Assembly: GCA_905183005.1 (NCBI GenBank)
Contig: CAJJDO010000027.1
Span: forward strand, 385,443-449,442
Direction: 5' to 3'
Source of the DNA: Paramecium pentaurelia
Lineage: Eukaryota; Ciliophora; Oligohymenophorea; Peniculida; Parameciidae
Length of the DNA: 64,000 nucleotides
The notes below the pieces were generated by a model, which was not told the origin of the DNA, did no database searches, and worked only from the letters and a program-made list of their open reading frames with translations. This document shows positions 14,701 to 27,389 of this stretch, piece after piece (within the stretch, counting starts at the first letter, position 1; each line of letters opens with the position of its first letter). Made by a program: the position numbers and the translations under genes.

Positions 14701-17700
14701 TCTTTATAAACACTAATTTGAATAATAATTAAATTATTGATTATTAAATATCGGATTAATTAATTTGATTTCATCCTCTTCTCTTTAACCACAAAATACA
14801 CAATTTCCAGGACATTATATACATTAATTATTATGTAAACTTAAACTTCTTTTTCCTTGAATTGATGGACATTCAATACAGATATTTTCATCATTAATTA
14901 TTTTACATTTTAAACAAGTATCTGAACACACTTTTATACATTTATCATTATAAATTTCATATCCTTATAAGCAAAATTGACAGATAATTTCATAATCATC
15001 AGGATTTTAACTAAGACCATTATCAATAAAAGAATGTGATTGTAAATCATCATCTATTACTTATCGATAATAAGCACGAACTTAATTCTTCCATTTATCT
15101 TTTGATATTTTATTCTATTAATAACAAACTTAACATTTTAATGTTTAAGGGCAAGGTACACATAAACCAGTTAATATTTCTGCATAATATCCATTATTGC
15201 ATTCAAGACATAAGTAAGATACTTTAATATTAATCTATCCAATTATACAAATGTGGCAATTATAATTAAGACAAGAACTTTCAGTAATAAATGAAACAGG
15301 ATCTCTATATGATTTTATCTTAGGTCCAAACAAACATACTTCTTCGAATTATGTGATTGCAGATAAATAACTATAATAACAATCAGATGATTTTTATAGT
15401 TAGCATAGATTAGTTTCTTCATTAAAAGCATATTATTGTTAACATTATCCACATATTACATAAGTATTATCAAAATATGGAGTAAATTAATAATCTAATG
15501 AATTTATTTGTTTTTAATATCTTGACACTTCAAAAGCATAAAGACAATTTTTTATTGGATTTTAAAAACAGTCTTCACCATTTAAAGAAATATAAAATTT
15601 TTAATCATGTATGCATTTCAAACATTACATAATCTTAAAATTAGAATCCTTAATCTATTACAATTTACATGTCTTACAATTTAAGCCACACTTTAAACAA
15701 TCTCCACCTTAAATTTCATATCCATCAGGACATTAAAGGCACTCCAAAATTCCATTGTTTATATTACATTTCATACAAAAATTTGAACAAAGTAAACACC
15801 GATTTTCAAATAAATAATATCCTACGTCACATTATAAGCAATTATAAGATTCATAATCAGATTTAATACAATTTTATATGGACTATAAACATTTTTTATT
15901 CTATTAATAATGATCCTACTTACAAAGAATATAAAAAGGTTGAAATAGATGGGTTTATTCTTCAATTTTAAAGCAATTAGGATAATCATATTCAGTGTTG
16001 CAATAATTTTCAGCTCCTTCAATCAACACCAAATTAGAAATAAAATCAATAAAATAAACATCATAATATATGGACAATCTTTCTTATAGTCTATAAGCAG
16101 GCTTTCCAGATTCACCATCAACTATATAATCCATCTTGCAAACTGGCCTTAAGAACCAAGTACTTGGATTAATTAGACAATCAGCACATAATATATATAC
16201 CTAATTTTGTTAAGGACTATAGATATTGTATATATAAAATCATACCATTTAATACATTATTAGATAGTAGGCAAGAGGAAGTATCCAGGTTCGCAAATAT
16301 ATATATTCTGATGTATAATAACATCTAAGAATGAAATCAAAGGATATATTTCAGTGAATGATTTACATTCTCCTAATTCTTCAATGTAACCTTATTTACA
16401 TGAACATGTTTTCAAGTCTTCTGAGAATATTCTATTTTATTGACCATAACATTTTAAACAATTAGTTAATAATGGACCATTGCAAGTGTTGCATGTGTAA
16501 TGACAACCTACTTAATTATTTATATATTATTATTATACTTAAATTTATTTGAGTATTTGATTAATAATTAAATCTAAATATTACATTTGCCAATTAACCT
16601 CTAAGCTTTTTTAATGTTGTGCGATCACTCCCTATAATAGCATAATATCTAGTGTTTATAAATAAACCTTAAGCATTTTCATCAGGAAACTTCTCAATTA
16701 TTATATTATTCGAAGAAACAAAATTAAAAGAAACTGTAGGCCCATTATGTTATTCATAAGTAAATTATACCATATGCCATTACTGTAATTATTGGTAATA
16801 ATATTATCCATCGTCTCTAAATGTAAGTCTCCCCTATTAATTTTAATTTACAGAACCTAATAATGGAGTAGAATACAAGTGTGATATTACATCATAACCA
16901 CAATTTTTAGGTTGTTAAATGTCTAAATTAACTGTGATTTTAGCCAATTCATCACCTAATCTAAGTTCATCACCATAATTTTTAAAAATTGTTAGTCTAA
17001 GTAACAAATAAGTTGTAGTGAAACTAGCCTCTGTAAAATCATATTTAACCCAACCAGAAAAATAAAATTTTTTACCTACTTAATCTATTTCCTTTATGAT
17101 TTAATTATTTCCATCAAAAATTTAAATATCCTCTATCAAATATATTGTTTATTCTCCTTATAGTAGAACAGGTACATAACAATTTTATTATACCCATTCA
17201 AAATTTTGATTTTATTGATCATTATATTTTATAAGAGTTGATAATCTTCCTCTAAATATTCCTAGCTAATATTGTTGATGAACCTATTATCATAAATAAT
17301 TAAATTACAATTCCAGTACCTCCAATGAAAAAAGTAATTTTATTTGATTATGGCATTTCATTCTATATGTAGTGATAATCAGCAGATTCTGAAGTTTAAA
17401 ATGTGATTTATTATTATTGAATAGTTATCATACTTAATATCCATGTTCCTTCATAAATTTTAGAATCAAAAGCAAACTCATATATATTTTCTTAATCTCC
17501 ATTTTTGATGTGAAGTCGATGAATAACTCCTTTTTAATTTCCTGCTGTAAAATCAACATACATAAACATTATTAAAGATTGATCATCTTCCGATTTCATT
17601 AAAAACAGAAGTTACTAATTTCTATAATCATAAAACAGCCTTTATTCTATCTACGGATATGAGTCCACATCCCAAGATGGAATACAGAAACTCCAAAAAG

Positions 17701-17878
17701 CAAAGGATTGTGAGGAATTTATTATTTCAACAGACGTAATTTCTAGTTGATATTTCTTACTTAGTAAACTCTACTCATAATCTGTAAAGGGACATCCTTA
17801 TACTATAAACGGCATTGCTATTATCATAAATTTTAGAATAATTCCAATATAATCATTCCAATCTCTCCAAATAGGCAT
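8755..17878 (-). CDS. Giant multidomain transmembrane protein: lectin-like, Cys-rich, beta-helix-like, C-terminal membrane bundle
   Basis: Start at the ATG complementary to 17876-17878, followed by a hydrophobic stretch (IGIILKFMIIAMPFIVQGC) that can act as signal peptide. In order: a domain with beta-sandwich character (FAFWSFCIPSWDVDSY..., about 17.7-16.6 kb) that may be laminin-G/lectin-like; a Cys-rich repeat zone (about 16.5-14.6 kb); a long Ile/Asn/Leu-rich region with short repeated turns (about 14.5-10.8 kb) compatible with a pectin-lyase-type parallel beta-helix; a Cys knot near 10.2-10.4 kb reading C..GHIGALCEECD....RGYGHFS; and several membrane segments (9.1-10.1 kb). A cytoplasmic tail of about 110 residues ends at TGA (8755-8757). 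The roughly 2900-residue layout matches large putative transmembrane proteins of ciliates with no known role. I did not prove one continuous exon chain; two adjacent genes remain possible. Confidence 0.7.
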
Positions 17879-18342
17879 TTTACTTTTTAAATAAAAAATG
17901 AAATTTTATATGAATCATCAAATTATGAATTGTGGAGTTAATTTATAAGAAATAAAGATTCAATTTATAAAAATTGATTTCAATTGATCTTTTATAATCC
18001 AACATCTTCTTTAATAGATAACTGATATATTCATATTTTAGACTGAATAAACTCGAACAAAAACACATTAATTAAATACGAAATAATTTATTAAAAATTT
18101 TTATTTAAATCTAATAATCAGGAAGAATTATCTTTACGATTAAATCAATTTTTAATACAATTATATGGTAAAATTTTGATGGTATTTATATAACATTTGC
18201 CTTACATTTGGAATGCAATCTTATTTTTAAGATAAAGCACAACAAACTATATTCCTATAAAAAAATGTAAAAATGAAAAGTATATTATTATAATTCATTT
18301 ATTTTAAACTATTATATTTAAATTCCAGATAATAATTGATTA

Positions 18343-18636
18343 ATGATTAATTTATTAAAAATTATATTCTTTTTTATAAATTTTAATCTAGAATGCTTAT
18401 TAAAATACCTTTTTATTCTGTTACTCATCTTTTTAATTATCATGATCAAAAAAAACGAAATTAGATCAAATTTTTACTTCTTTATCAGGATAGTATCATT
18501 TTTTATATCTATTTTAATATTACTTTTCTCATTATGCATAACTGCATTAACTCTTTTAAATCAAAATATTCTGTTTTAATTGCTAGAAAATCCTATTTTG
18601 AATTTGTAGAAATAATTGATTTTCGAATCATAATGA
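18343..18636 (+). CDS. Possible small hydrophobic protein or relic
   Basis: Under the ciliate code an ATG at 18343 opens a 97-residue frame to TGA 18634-18636 with two or three hydrophobic segments (LLKIIFFFINFNLECLLKYL; IRIVSFFISILILLFSLCIT). Its T-rich composition could produce such a frame by chance. Downstream frames (NLDDNIYGSIKYKRKNS..., then MADFTGIDIYGSYIWIDQK from 18719) look more like coding sequence but are broken by TGA and frame changes, so this may be the head of a decayed gene. I recognise no family. Confidence 0.2.
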
Positions 18637-18959
18637 AAAATCTTGATGATAATATTTATGGATCAATTAAATACAAACGTAAGAACTCAATTCAACTAGC
18701 CTAGCCATCCATTTTTCATGGCAGATTTTACAGGGATTGATATATATGGATCGTACATTTGGATTGACCAAAAAATCAATTATTATGAAACTGAAATAAT
18801 AATCTTAAAAACAGGTTTTAGATCACCTAAAATAAGAAATTGAAAACTGACACAAATAGAGTTTTCTATGACAAAAATATTCATCTATTAATTTCATCCA
18901 AATATAATGCAAAATAGTATCTTATTTTTAATTAATGATAATGCTAAAATCGATAAAAA

Positions 18960-19085
18960 TTGTTAATTCAAAAGACAATTTTGAATTGCTTCAACTTCTC
19001 TGTAAAACCCTACCATAAATTAGATTTAAACTGAGAAAAATTAGTTGAATATGCAAAATTATTAAAATAAACTGTCAGATGATAT
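18960..19085 (+). pseudogene. Short decayed coding fragment
   Basis: One frame reads NSKDNFELLQLLCKTLPQIR... to a TGA, and a shifted frame continues KLVEYAKLLKQTVR before another TGA. The two parts look like one helical protein split by a frameshift. No ATG, no identifiable family; this could also be chance. Confidence 0.2.
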
Positions 19086-19772
19086 GGCTATTAATTGTGT
19101 ATTTTCTTTAATAGTATTTATTAATATTTATCAATGTAATTAATATTTTTAAACAATAAATTTCATTATTTAAGGTAATTATTAATAGTGTTGGGACAAA
19201 TACTAAAGAAGTTTAACATGAAAAAAGTAAAGAAAAATTTCTAACTATGCCTTATATTCATACGGATTGGTAAAAAAAGTGTGGTTGTATAGAACGTTAA
19301 ATTAAAAATGGGTTTGTAACTTTGTAACCTTATAAATAAGTTAATAATTTTATTTTTTTAATATAGCCCAATTCTACATTTTAATTAATTTTCGGTTTGA
19401 TTGAATATTTATAGTTGATAGTATTGATATAGAAATATCTCTCAACACTGGCTTTCATTTATTTTTAATCAATGTCTTATTTTTTATTTATTTAGTTTAA
19501 TTAAAACTTTTCTAAAAGCAGCCTTTATCTCGCTGTGATATATAATATTTTCCTTCTTTTATTTGATATTAGAATGAATAAATTTATATTTACTTTCAAT
19601 ACTCCATTAAAAATCAATTAATAATTAAAATATTAATTATCACAAATGTCATTATTCAAAAAAAAATAATAATAATTATATAATCATACCAAAATTAATC
19701 AAGTTTTTGAATTCTACTCAAATTACTATTTTTTTCTTAATCCAATTATAATAAAAAATAATTATTATATAT

Positions 19773-20676
19773 NNNNNNNNNNNNNNNNNNNNNNNNNNNN
19801 NNNNNNNNNNNNNNNNNNNNNNNNNNNNNNNNNNNNNNNNNNNNNNNNNNNNNNNNNNNNNNNNNNNNNNNNNNNNNNNNNNNNNNNNNNNNNNNNNNNN
19901 NNNNNNNNNNNNNNNNNNNNNNNNNNNNNNNNNNNNNNNNNNNNNNNNNNNNNNNNNNNNNNNNNNNNNNNNNNNNNNNNNNNNNNNNNNNNNNNNNNNN
20001 NNNNNNNNNNNNNNNNNNNNNNNNNNNNNNNNNNNNNNNNNNNNNNNNNNNNNNNNNNNNNNNNNNNNNNNNNNNNNNNNNNNNNNNNNNNNNNNNNNNN
20101 NNNNNNNNNNNNNNNNNNNNNNNNNNNNNNNNNNNNNNNNNNNNNNNNNNNNNNNNNNNNNNNNNNNNNNNNNNNNNNNNNNNNNNNNNNNNNNNNNNNN
20201 NNNNNNNNNNNNNNNNNNNNNNNNNNNNNNNNNNNNNNNNNNNNNNNNNNNNNNNNNNNNNNNNNNNNNNNNNNNNNNNNNNNNNNNNNNNNNNNNNNNN
20301 NNNNNNNNNNNNNNNNNNNNNNNNNNNNNNNNNNNNNNNNNNNNNNNNNNNNNNNNNNNNNNNNNNNNNNNNNNNNNNNNNNNNNNNNNNNNNNNNNNNN
20401 NNNNNNNNNNNNNNNNNNNNNNNNNNNNNNNNNNNNNNNNNNNNNNNNNNNNNNNNNNNNNNNNNNNNNNNNNNNNNNNNNNNNNNNNNNNNNNNNNNNN
20501 NNNNNNNNNNNNNNNNNNNNNNNNNNNNNNNNNNNNNNNNNNNNNNNNNNNNNNNNNNNNNNNNNNNNNNNNNNNNNNNNNNNNNNNNNNNNNNNNNNNN
20601 NNNNNNNNNNNNNNNNNNNNNNNNNNNNNNNNNNNNNNNNNNNNNNNNNNNNNNNNNNNNNNNNNNNNNNNNNNNN
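19773..20676. other. Assembly gap (904 N)
   Basis: 904 consecutive N, presumably a sized scaffold gap. Flanks are low-complexity A+T-rich DNA (AAAATAATAATTAT-type words on both sides), which may be why the assembly stopped. Confidence 0.98.
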
Positions 20677-21137
20677 TATATAGATACAATTTTCATTGCT
20701 AACTTAGTAATAAAATAATAATTATGAAGTATTGCTATCTAAGAATTAAAATAATAATTATGAATTAAATTGATAAAATTAATTATACGATAAATAATAC
20801 TATTTAAGTAGATAAATATATTTTAAAATTAAGAATGTAATTTAGAAAATTAACTAAACAATTAATAATCTTTTATAAGTATATATTTATTTTTTTTATT
20901 TTGTGATAAATTGATTAATTTATTATTAAATTTGCAATCCTCTAAAAATATTTTATTAAATTTTAACTCTAAAACATAACAATTATCCCTTAGATTGTTA
21001 AGTATCTTAATAAACATTTTTTAATACACTTGTCAGCTTCTGGCTAGTATATTAGAATAATAAATATATAATTTTTTGAATTAATTTTTTTCAATCATTA
21101 ATAACCTAAATTATATAACTTAACTTTTCTATTTTAG

Positions 21138-21275
21138 ATGTTTTTAACTACAAAACCAGACTTTAAGGTAACTTCTTACGATGTTGTAATACTATAAACC
21201 AAATTCAGACAATACTAAGAACCAAATAATAATCCAACTTACAACCATATTTACTAGTACAAAAGTACAATATGA
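21138..21275 (+). pseudogene. Short coding-like fragment
   Basis: ATG at 21138 to TGA 21273-21275 gives 45 residues (MFLTTKPDFKVTSYDVVILQ...) with more balanced composition than the surrounding spacer. No domain is recognisable. It may be an orphan exon, a gene relic or chance. Confidence 0.2.
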
Positions 21276-22189
21276 ATAAAAAATTACTATCAATTTTATC
21301 ATATGAAAATAAACCATTATTATTTAATAAAAAAAGCTACATTTTTCATGATTTTTCTCTTCATATCTCTAAATGACATTTATGATTTTAAAAAAATAAA
21401 ATAAAAATTATCAAAAATAAAAATAATTACAATCATAAATAAGCCATTATGAATAAATTAAATTTTAATTGAAAATTAAAAACGCTAATAAATGAAGTTT
21501 TTGTAAAATTATTATTTGATACAATTCCTTTTTACATTCTAAGGAAGAGTAATATTTTATCCAAAAGGCTCATTTTTATTTTTGTTGAACTTAAAAGGAT
21601 TAAATCGTTATTTTCTTGGAAATCATCTTGTAAATACTTATATTAAGTGTTGCCGTCATTTGATTGGCAATCGGAGCCCAAAAAAATTTGTTGAACAAAA
21701 ATAAATATCTGATAATGTAAATTGTGTTGGTTTTAATTTTTTTGAAAATATTTTGTCAAAAATAATTTAAGAATCAAATAACTTGTAAATTATATTTTTG
21801 CAATTTAGTTCAATACGCTTAAGAATCTAATTTTTACTCAAATTCTTTAGAGCCCACAAAAAATTATGATAACATCATCTAAATCAGAGAATCTAAACTT
21901 TAATGATAATGCAAAATTCACAAGGGTAATACATTTTCTAATTTAAGCCACTCCATTAATTTATTTAATAAGATTATTAAGTTTATGATAAAAAAAAGTT
22001 CCAAATATTTTCATAAAATTTGATATATTAATATAAATTAATTAAGAAAATGTAAACTATCAATTAATGAGCTAAAATTCTTAAAGACAGAAATATTAGC
22101 TGCCAATTACTTATTAATTAGCTTCCGATACATTTCAAGATAATTATTAATAAAAATCTTATTAGGCCTTTTAAAATGAAGGCAGGATA

Positions 22190-22620
22190 TTTGAGAGAAA
22201 ATTTCAGAGAAACCTTTTGGAAGAAGACTTACTTTTAAGCATTTTAAAGGAAGTTGCAATGTTTAGACGCTCATTTGGTACTATAGGAACTTGTAAAGGT
22301 GATCTAATAAGATAATAAGAGATTTGGTAGCAATTTTAAATTTAATTAATGTGGATGCAATATATACAGAATATCATGGCTTTATAAATGGATTAGATTT
22401 ATATTATTTAATAAAAGATAATAAAGATTATTGTTCAATCCGGATTTAACTTGATAAAATAAAATGACTCAAATATTATAAGAGTCAATTGTAAATAAAA
22501 ATTATAGTGGATTAGATATTAAGTATATTTTAATTAAGTGTGACTATTGGAAATGATACAACAAGAAATCAGAATGTTGAAGTATTTTGGAATTATATAT
22601 TAATATTAAGGGAATAATTG
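22190..22620 (+). pseudogene. Possible relic of a phosphofructokinase-like gene
   Basis: Pieces in different frames read ILKEVAMFRRSFGTIGTCKGD, then RDLVAILNLINVDAIYTEYHGF, then SGLDIKYI. Order and spacing recall the IH..GGS.LGTSRG / LV.LN.n.lF.IGGDGT / FDVKYIDPSY blocks of ATP/PPi-dependent phosphofructokinases, but the glycine-rich catalytic block is not conserved, TGA codons interrupt, and no start is visible. I therefore treat it as a weak suggestion of a decayed gene. It is unrelated in sequence to the PFK-2 gene at 39.3 kb. Confidence 0.25.
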
Positions 22621-22662
22621 TGATAATATAAATTAACATTAATTTCTTTTATAAAAATAACA

Positions 22663-25600
22663 ATGGCATTTTATTATGAATCAGAAGATCTGAATTTAAG
22701 AAAGAAATATAACAACTTACAATATGATGAATTAGAAGAGTAAGATAAATAGAGTGCTGCATATTGTATTTCTGAATAATAGATGACAACTAAGTAGCAC
22801 GAGGAATAATTGTAAATGGATTTTGAAATAATAATAAAGGATATAAAAAATATGTGTGTATATTTTACATAAAAATTCATTGTGTAAAATGAAAACAATA
22901 CCTAATTGCAGAAATTCCCATTCATAAAAGTAAAGAATAGAGTATGTCATATATTTGAAAAATACCAAGAACAAAATACATTATTAGATTAAATCTTAGA
23001 ATAGATTTGTGTGAGTCTGATGGATGTAGTAAAGGTGTATGTGTTAAAATATATCAATAATATTGGACAAAGCATTTGTGAGGAGTTTCATAACATTTGT
23101 GATACAATTTATATTTTAACAAAAGTGAGAGGAATAAGAACAATCAGTAGATATTGTCCACATGAAGTATGCAATTTGGAACCAGTTGTTATGTATTTGT
23201 AAAATTGTTCAACTGATCTTAATTAGAATTGGGAAACTAAATATGTTATATTAATGTGGTTAAGTATTATAGTATTAGTTCCATTTGATTTAAATTCAAT
23301 AGATTCTTAAATTTTCAATTCTATTTAAGACACTTTTACTTCAAGTAATACAATCATAAACTCATTATTAAATTTGGGAGTCAATTATTTAAAATCATCC
23401 ACAAAATTAAGAAATATGGGAGCATTATATTTATCTAAATTGTTTAGTAGAACAGATATCTTAAAATGCAATTTATTAGAATAATTTTTGAAATGGAGTG
23501 TTAAATAAATTCATGATTTGCAAGATAATATACTTAATACTTTTTATATTACAGGAATTCTAGAAACATTGGTAGAAATTCTTAAAGTAGTTTAAAGAGA
23601 TGTTTTAAAGGATAATCTGTATATCTTATTACCTTTGTTAAACTTGAAATAATAAGGTACCTTAATTAATTTGTTTCTAACTAAATTAACTTAAAGAATT
23701 GGATTAGTATATTTAAGACCAAGAGTAGTTAGTTGGACATATAAAAAAGGTACAACTAATCTATAATAAACATTAAAAATTATTGATTATTCAAGAATTG
23801 TCACTAATTCACAAATATCTAGAACAAATTAATAATTATAATAATAATAACAATCAAATATTTAATTAGAAGATGTAGATTATTTCTTAGATGTAGATTA
23901 GGAAGGATTAGAAACTGTTGTAGATACTTTATTATAATAAATAATAAATAAGGATACTGTTGTAAGATGGTCAGCTGCAAAGGGTATAGGTAGAATCTGT
24001 GCTCGATTGAATTTAGATTAAGCAGATGATATTTTTGATTCATTAATCAACACATGTTTTACTCCAATAAATGGAGACACTGCATGGCATGGTGGATGTT
24101 TAGCATTAGGAGAATTATGTAGAAGAGGATTAATTCTTGAAAATAAATTAGAATCTATTATTCCTATTATTTGCAAAGCCTTGATTTTTGAATAGAATTA
24201 AGGAGGTTATAGTATTGGTGTAAATGTAAGAGATTCAGCCTGTTTTATTGCTTGGTCAGCTGCAAGAGCATATGATCCTGATATATTAAAAAATCATGTT
24301 CTCGCTTTAGCATAACATCTAGTTATTGTTATGATCTTTGATAGAGAAGTAAATGTTAGAAGAGCCGCCTCAAGTACATTCTAAGAATTGGTAGGAAGAT
24401 GTCCAAACATTATACCACATGGTATAAGTATTCTAACAGAAGCTGATTATTTCTCATTGGCTATGATTCATAATGCTTATTTAAGAATTGCTCCATTTAT
24501 AGCTTCCTATCCAGAATATTATAAATAAATGGTTGATCATTTAGCTTTTATTAAAATAGCAAGTCAAGATAAAGAAGTTAGAAAGTTGGCTGCTAAGAGT
24601 TTGGGAAGATTACTAGTTTTGGATCCAACTTATTTTAAAGATAATTTGATTTATGAAAGTATTTTGAAAATGGTAAGATTACAATCATTGAATTAAAAAC
24701 ATGGTGCTTTATTTGCTTTAGGAGATTTACTTATTGCATAATCAGGAAATATCACTAAGAATTCAGAAGAGAAAGAATTAAAAGATTCAGTTTTCCTTAG
24801 AACTTTAACTAAAAATGATAGATAATTAGCAAAAGCTGGAGAACATATAACAATATTTAAAACTTAATATGAGCAATTACTTCAAGTAGACAATATGAAT
24901 TTACTTTCATAAGAAATTATACATGAGATTATGCAAATACCTAAATTATTAGAGGATTCTTTAAAAGGAAAGAGTGGAGAATAAATTAGAATTGCTTCCT
25001 ATAGACTAATTGAATGCATCTCTATTTCTAAATTACCATTATAAGTAGAATAACATGCATATTATTTGAAATTTATAGAAGATGGATTAAAGAATCCTTT
25101 GGAAGAAATACAAATATCAGCAGCCAAAGCTTTAAGATTATTAAGTAATTAATATCAAACTTAAGACCAATTCTTGATTGATGGTAAAGAATTCTTAAAA
25201 AGAATTATAAAATAACTAAATCAAAAGTCTACTAATGCATAAGTATTAATTTAAGGTGGATATGCTTAAAGTGTAGGAGCCTTTTCACCATAAGTACTCC
25301 ATAATGAAGATCTCAGTATATTGTATACTATTGGATTATCAAAAAAAAGAGCAAAATTAACAAGTTGGAGTATAGATCCAGACACAAGAAAATTTGCAAT
25401 AAAGTCTCTTGGATAAGGGATAATTAATTAATTAAACAATAATTTTAATTGTGATGCTCAACTCTTACCTGTTATTGATTGCATTCTTTATGCTATGTTG
25501 GATTACACAGTAAATAAAAAAGGAGATGTTGGGTTATTCATTAGAGAAAATTCAATTATTGCAATACAATCTATTTTAGTCAGTTATGTAGGATATATTG

Positions 25601-26653
25601 AACGAAATCATATCAATAATATAATCATAAATGAATAATGTATTATCAAAATTATTGGATAATTATTATAATAATTATGTGAAAAGATTGATAGAGTCAG
25701 ATTATTAGCTGGAAGTGTTTTGTAAGAGTTATTTAAATCTGTATTTCCTAAATTATAAAAATTTGAAAATTACGAATAAATATCTGCTATATTCTCAACT
25801 GCCAATTTATAATAAACTATAATAAAGGATTAAGAAAGAGTTGATCAAACCTTCTAAAGTGAAATAATTGAGGCTGAAATCAAAAATTTAAAAGATCTTC
25901 TTTAAAATATTGGAAAAACTGATCTAATTTATCATTGGAATCTACCACATTGTTGCTATAGATTAATAGTTCCAATTCTTGCTTATCCTACATTTTGTAG
26001 ATATATCTTAACAGGATTGTGTATAAGTGTGGGAGGAATTAGTGAATCAATCCAAAAATTTAGTGAAGAAGCATTAGTTTAATATATACAAAATAATCAA
26101 AATCTTGATCTTATAATGACTAATTTGATTGAAATACTTAAATTATATGCATTAGATGAAAGAGTTGTTATTCCATTATTTAAAACAGCTTCACTTGTTT
26201 TACAAAAAGAAGAAATACAATCATTACCTATGATTAAATAATACACTGAAACCTTAATCTAATTGATTTACAAAGAAACTCATAAGACTTAATCAATTAA
26301 TAAATTATCAGCCAGTGTTCAATTAATTATTGATATTTTATCAATCAATGCTGAATTATTTCATCAAATCATTTAACATATCTATGATATATTAACTAGC
26401 GAGTAATTTATTAGATTTATATATTTAGTTTTCCTAAAGTAAGAAAACAATTAGCAGATGCATTTTACTTATATTTGTTATCACATGATAATGAAGAGTT
26501 GATATCTATTGACAATAATTGTTTGCTATAGGATTATCTTTTAGAAATCGATTGGCTATCTGTATTTATTTGATTTTATTTATTTAATAGGAAGAATTAG
26601 ATAAGAATATGGAAGAGTGTAGAAGCTAATTGAAAAAATTATTAAATTTATGA
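22663..26653 (+). CDS. TBCD: Tubulin-folding cofactor D
   Basis: From ATG 22663, one long ciliate-code frame and two introns near the 3' end (26 and 29 nt) give about 1311 residues ending at TGA 26651-26653, close to the usual TBCD length (about 1200). Diagnostic stretches are VVRWSAAKGIGRICARL, DTAWHGGCLALGELCRRGLI, VNVRDSACFIAWSAARAYDP and KGDVGLFIRENSIIAIQSIL, which are the HEAT-repeat motifs of the family. The last exon ends in a short helix (EELDKNMEECRSQLKKLL) aligning with the human C terminus. TBCD takes beta-tubulin through the post-chaperonin pathway and, with cofactors C and E and ARL2, assembles or dissociates the alpha/beta dimer in the cytosol. A ciliate with thousands of cilia needs high tubulin flux. 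Near residue 385 there is a Q-rich loop. Confidence 0.93.
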
Positions 26654-27389
26654 GTTAATATCAATTATATGGTATAATTTTATTAATAAAAATAAATATA
26701 TAATTCACCTATTTTTTATTTAAATTAGATTATACATTTAATAAAATCTAAAAAGAATACATCTAATTTATCTCTTAGTTAATAAGCTTAATCATAATTT
26801 AAATAATATTAAAAAATAAAATTCATAATGAGGTAAAATTATTATTTAAAATTAGTAATATATTCCTATAAAATTGAAATTAGTTTAAGCCAATTATCAA
26901 TTATATAAACTCTTAATTTTGCACTTTCTAATTTATAAGGAATTTCTCTAATTTAATTTCAGTTTATGAAATAAAGTATGCCATAAGATAAAGGGTTATT
27001 ATAAGATAAATGGATTAAACAATTAGGAAAATTTTAAGTACTTTCATAAGTATTTTCAAGGCTTTTTGTATTCAATTACTGATCTTCACTTTAAATCAGT
27101 GATATTTAAATTGATAGGCTAATGGTCTCTGATAACAAAAAGGATTTAAACTGAAAAATCTTGAGAAATTGACAAAAAATTAATATAATAATCACAGAAA
27201 ACTGATAAAGAACATCATTAATAAATATCTTTTATGCAGAAAGCGAAATAAAATTAATCAAAACTTAAATCAAAAAAATAGAAAGCAGTTGAAATTGGAA
27301 TAATAATATATAATATAGTGAAAAAGAAAGATTAGATTAGGATTGAATAAGAATTATTATTTAATACATCATACATAATACAAAGTAAA
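26654..27389. other. Convergent spacer, partly duplicated
   Basis: A+T-rich spacer between the 3' ends of TBCD and the CHIP-like gene. Bases from 26903 on belong to the direct repeat and recur at 28148-28634. No coding frame or RNA gene seen. Confidence 0.5.

Larger units (their letters stand above)
17879..19772. other. Gene-poor region with possible gene relics
   Basis: Very A+T-rich DNA with several short coding-like pieces in different frames (listed separately at 18343-18636 and 18960-19085) but no intact gene. Poly-A/T tracts and AAATAATAATAATTA-type runs increase toward the N gap. No RNA gene or telomeric repeat was seen. Confidence 0.5.
20677..22662. other. Gene-poor region after the gap
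   Basis: Mostly A+T-rich non-coding DNA. Two coding-like fragments stand out, 21138-21275 and about 22190-22620 (listed separately). The word AAAATAATAATTATGAA occurs twice within 50 bp near 20712-20765. No intact gene. Confidence 0.5.

Noticed and set aside
19718..20696. Two overlapping 316-323-residue minus-strand frames across the gap
   Set aside because: They consist almost wholly of N. Only a few flanking codons are real sequence.
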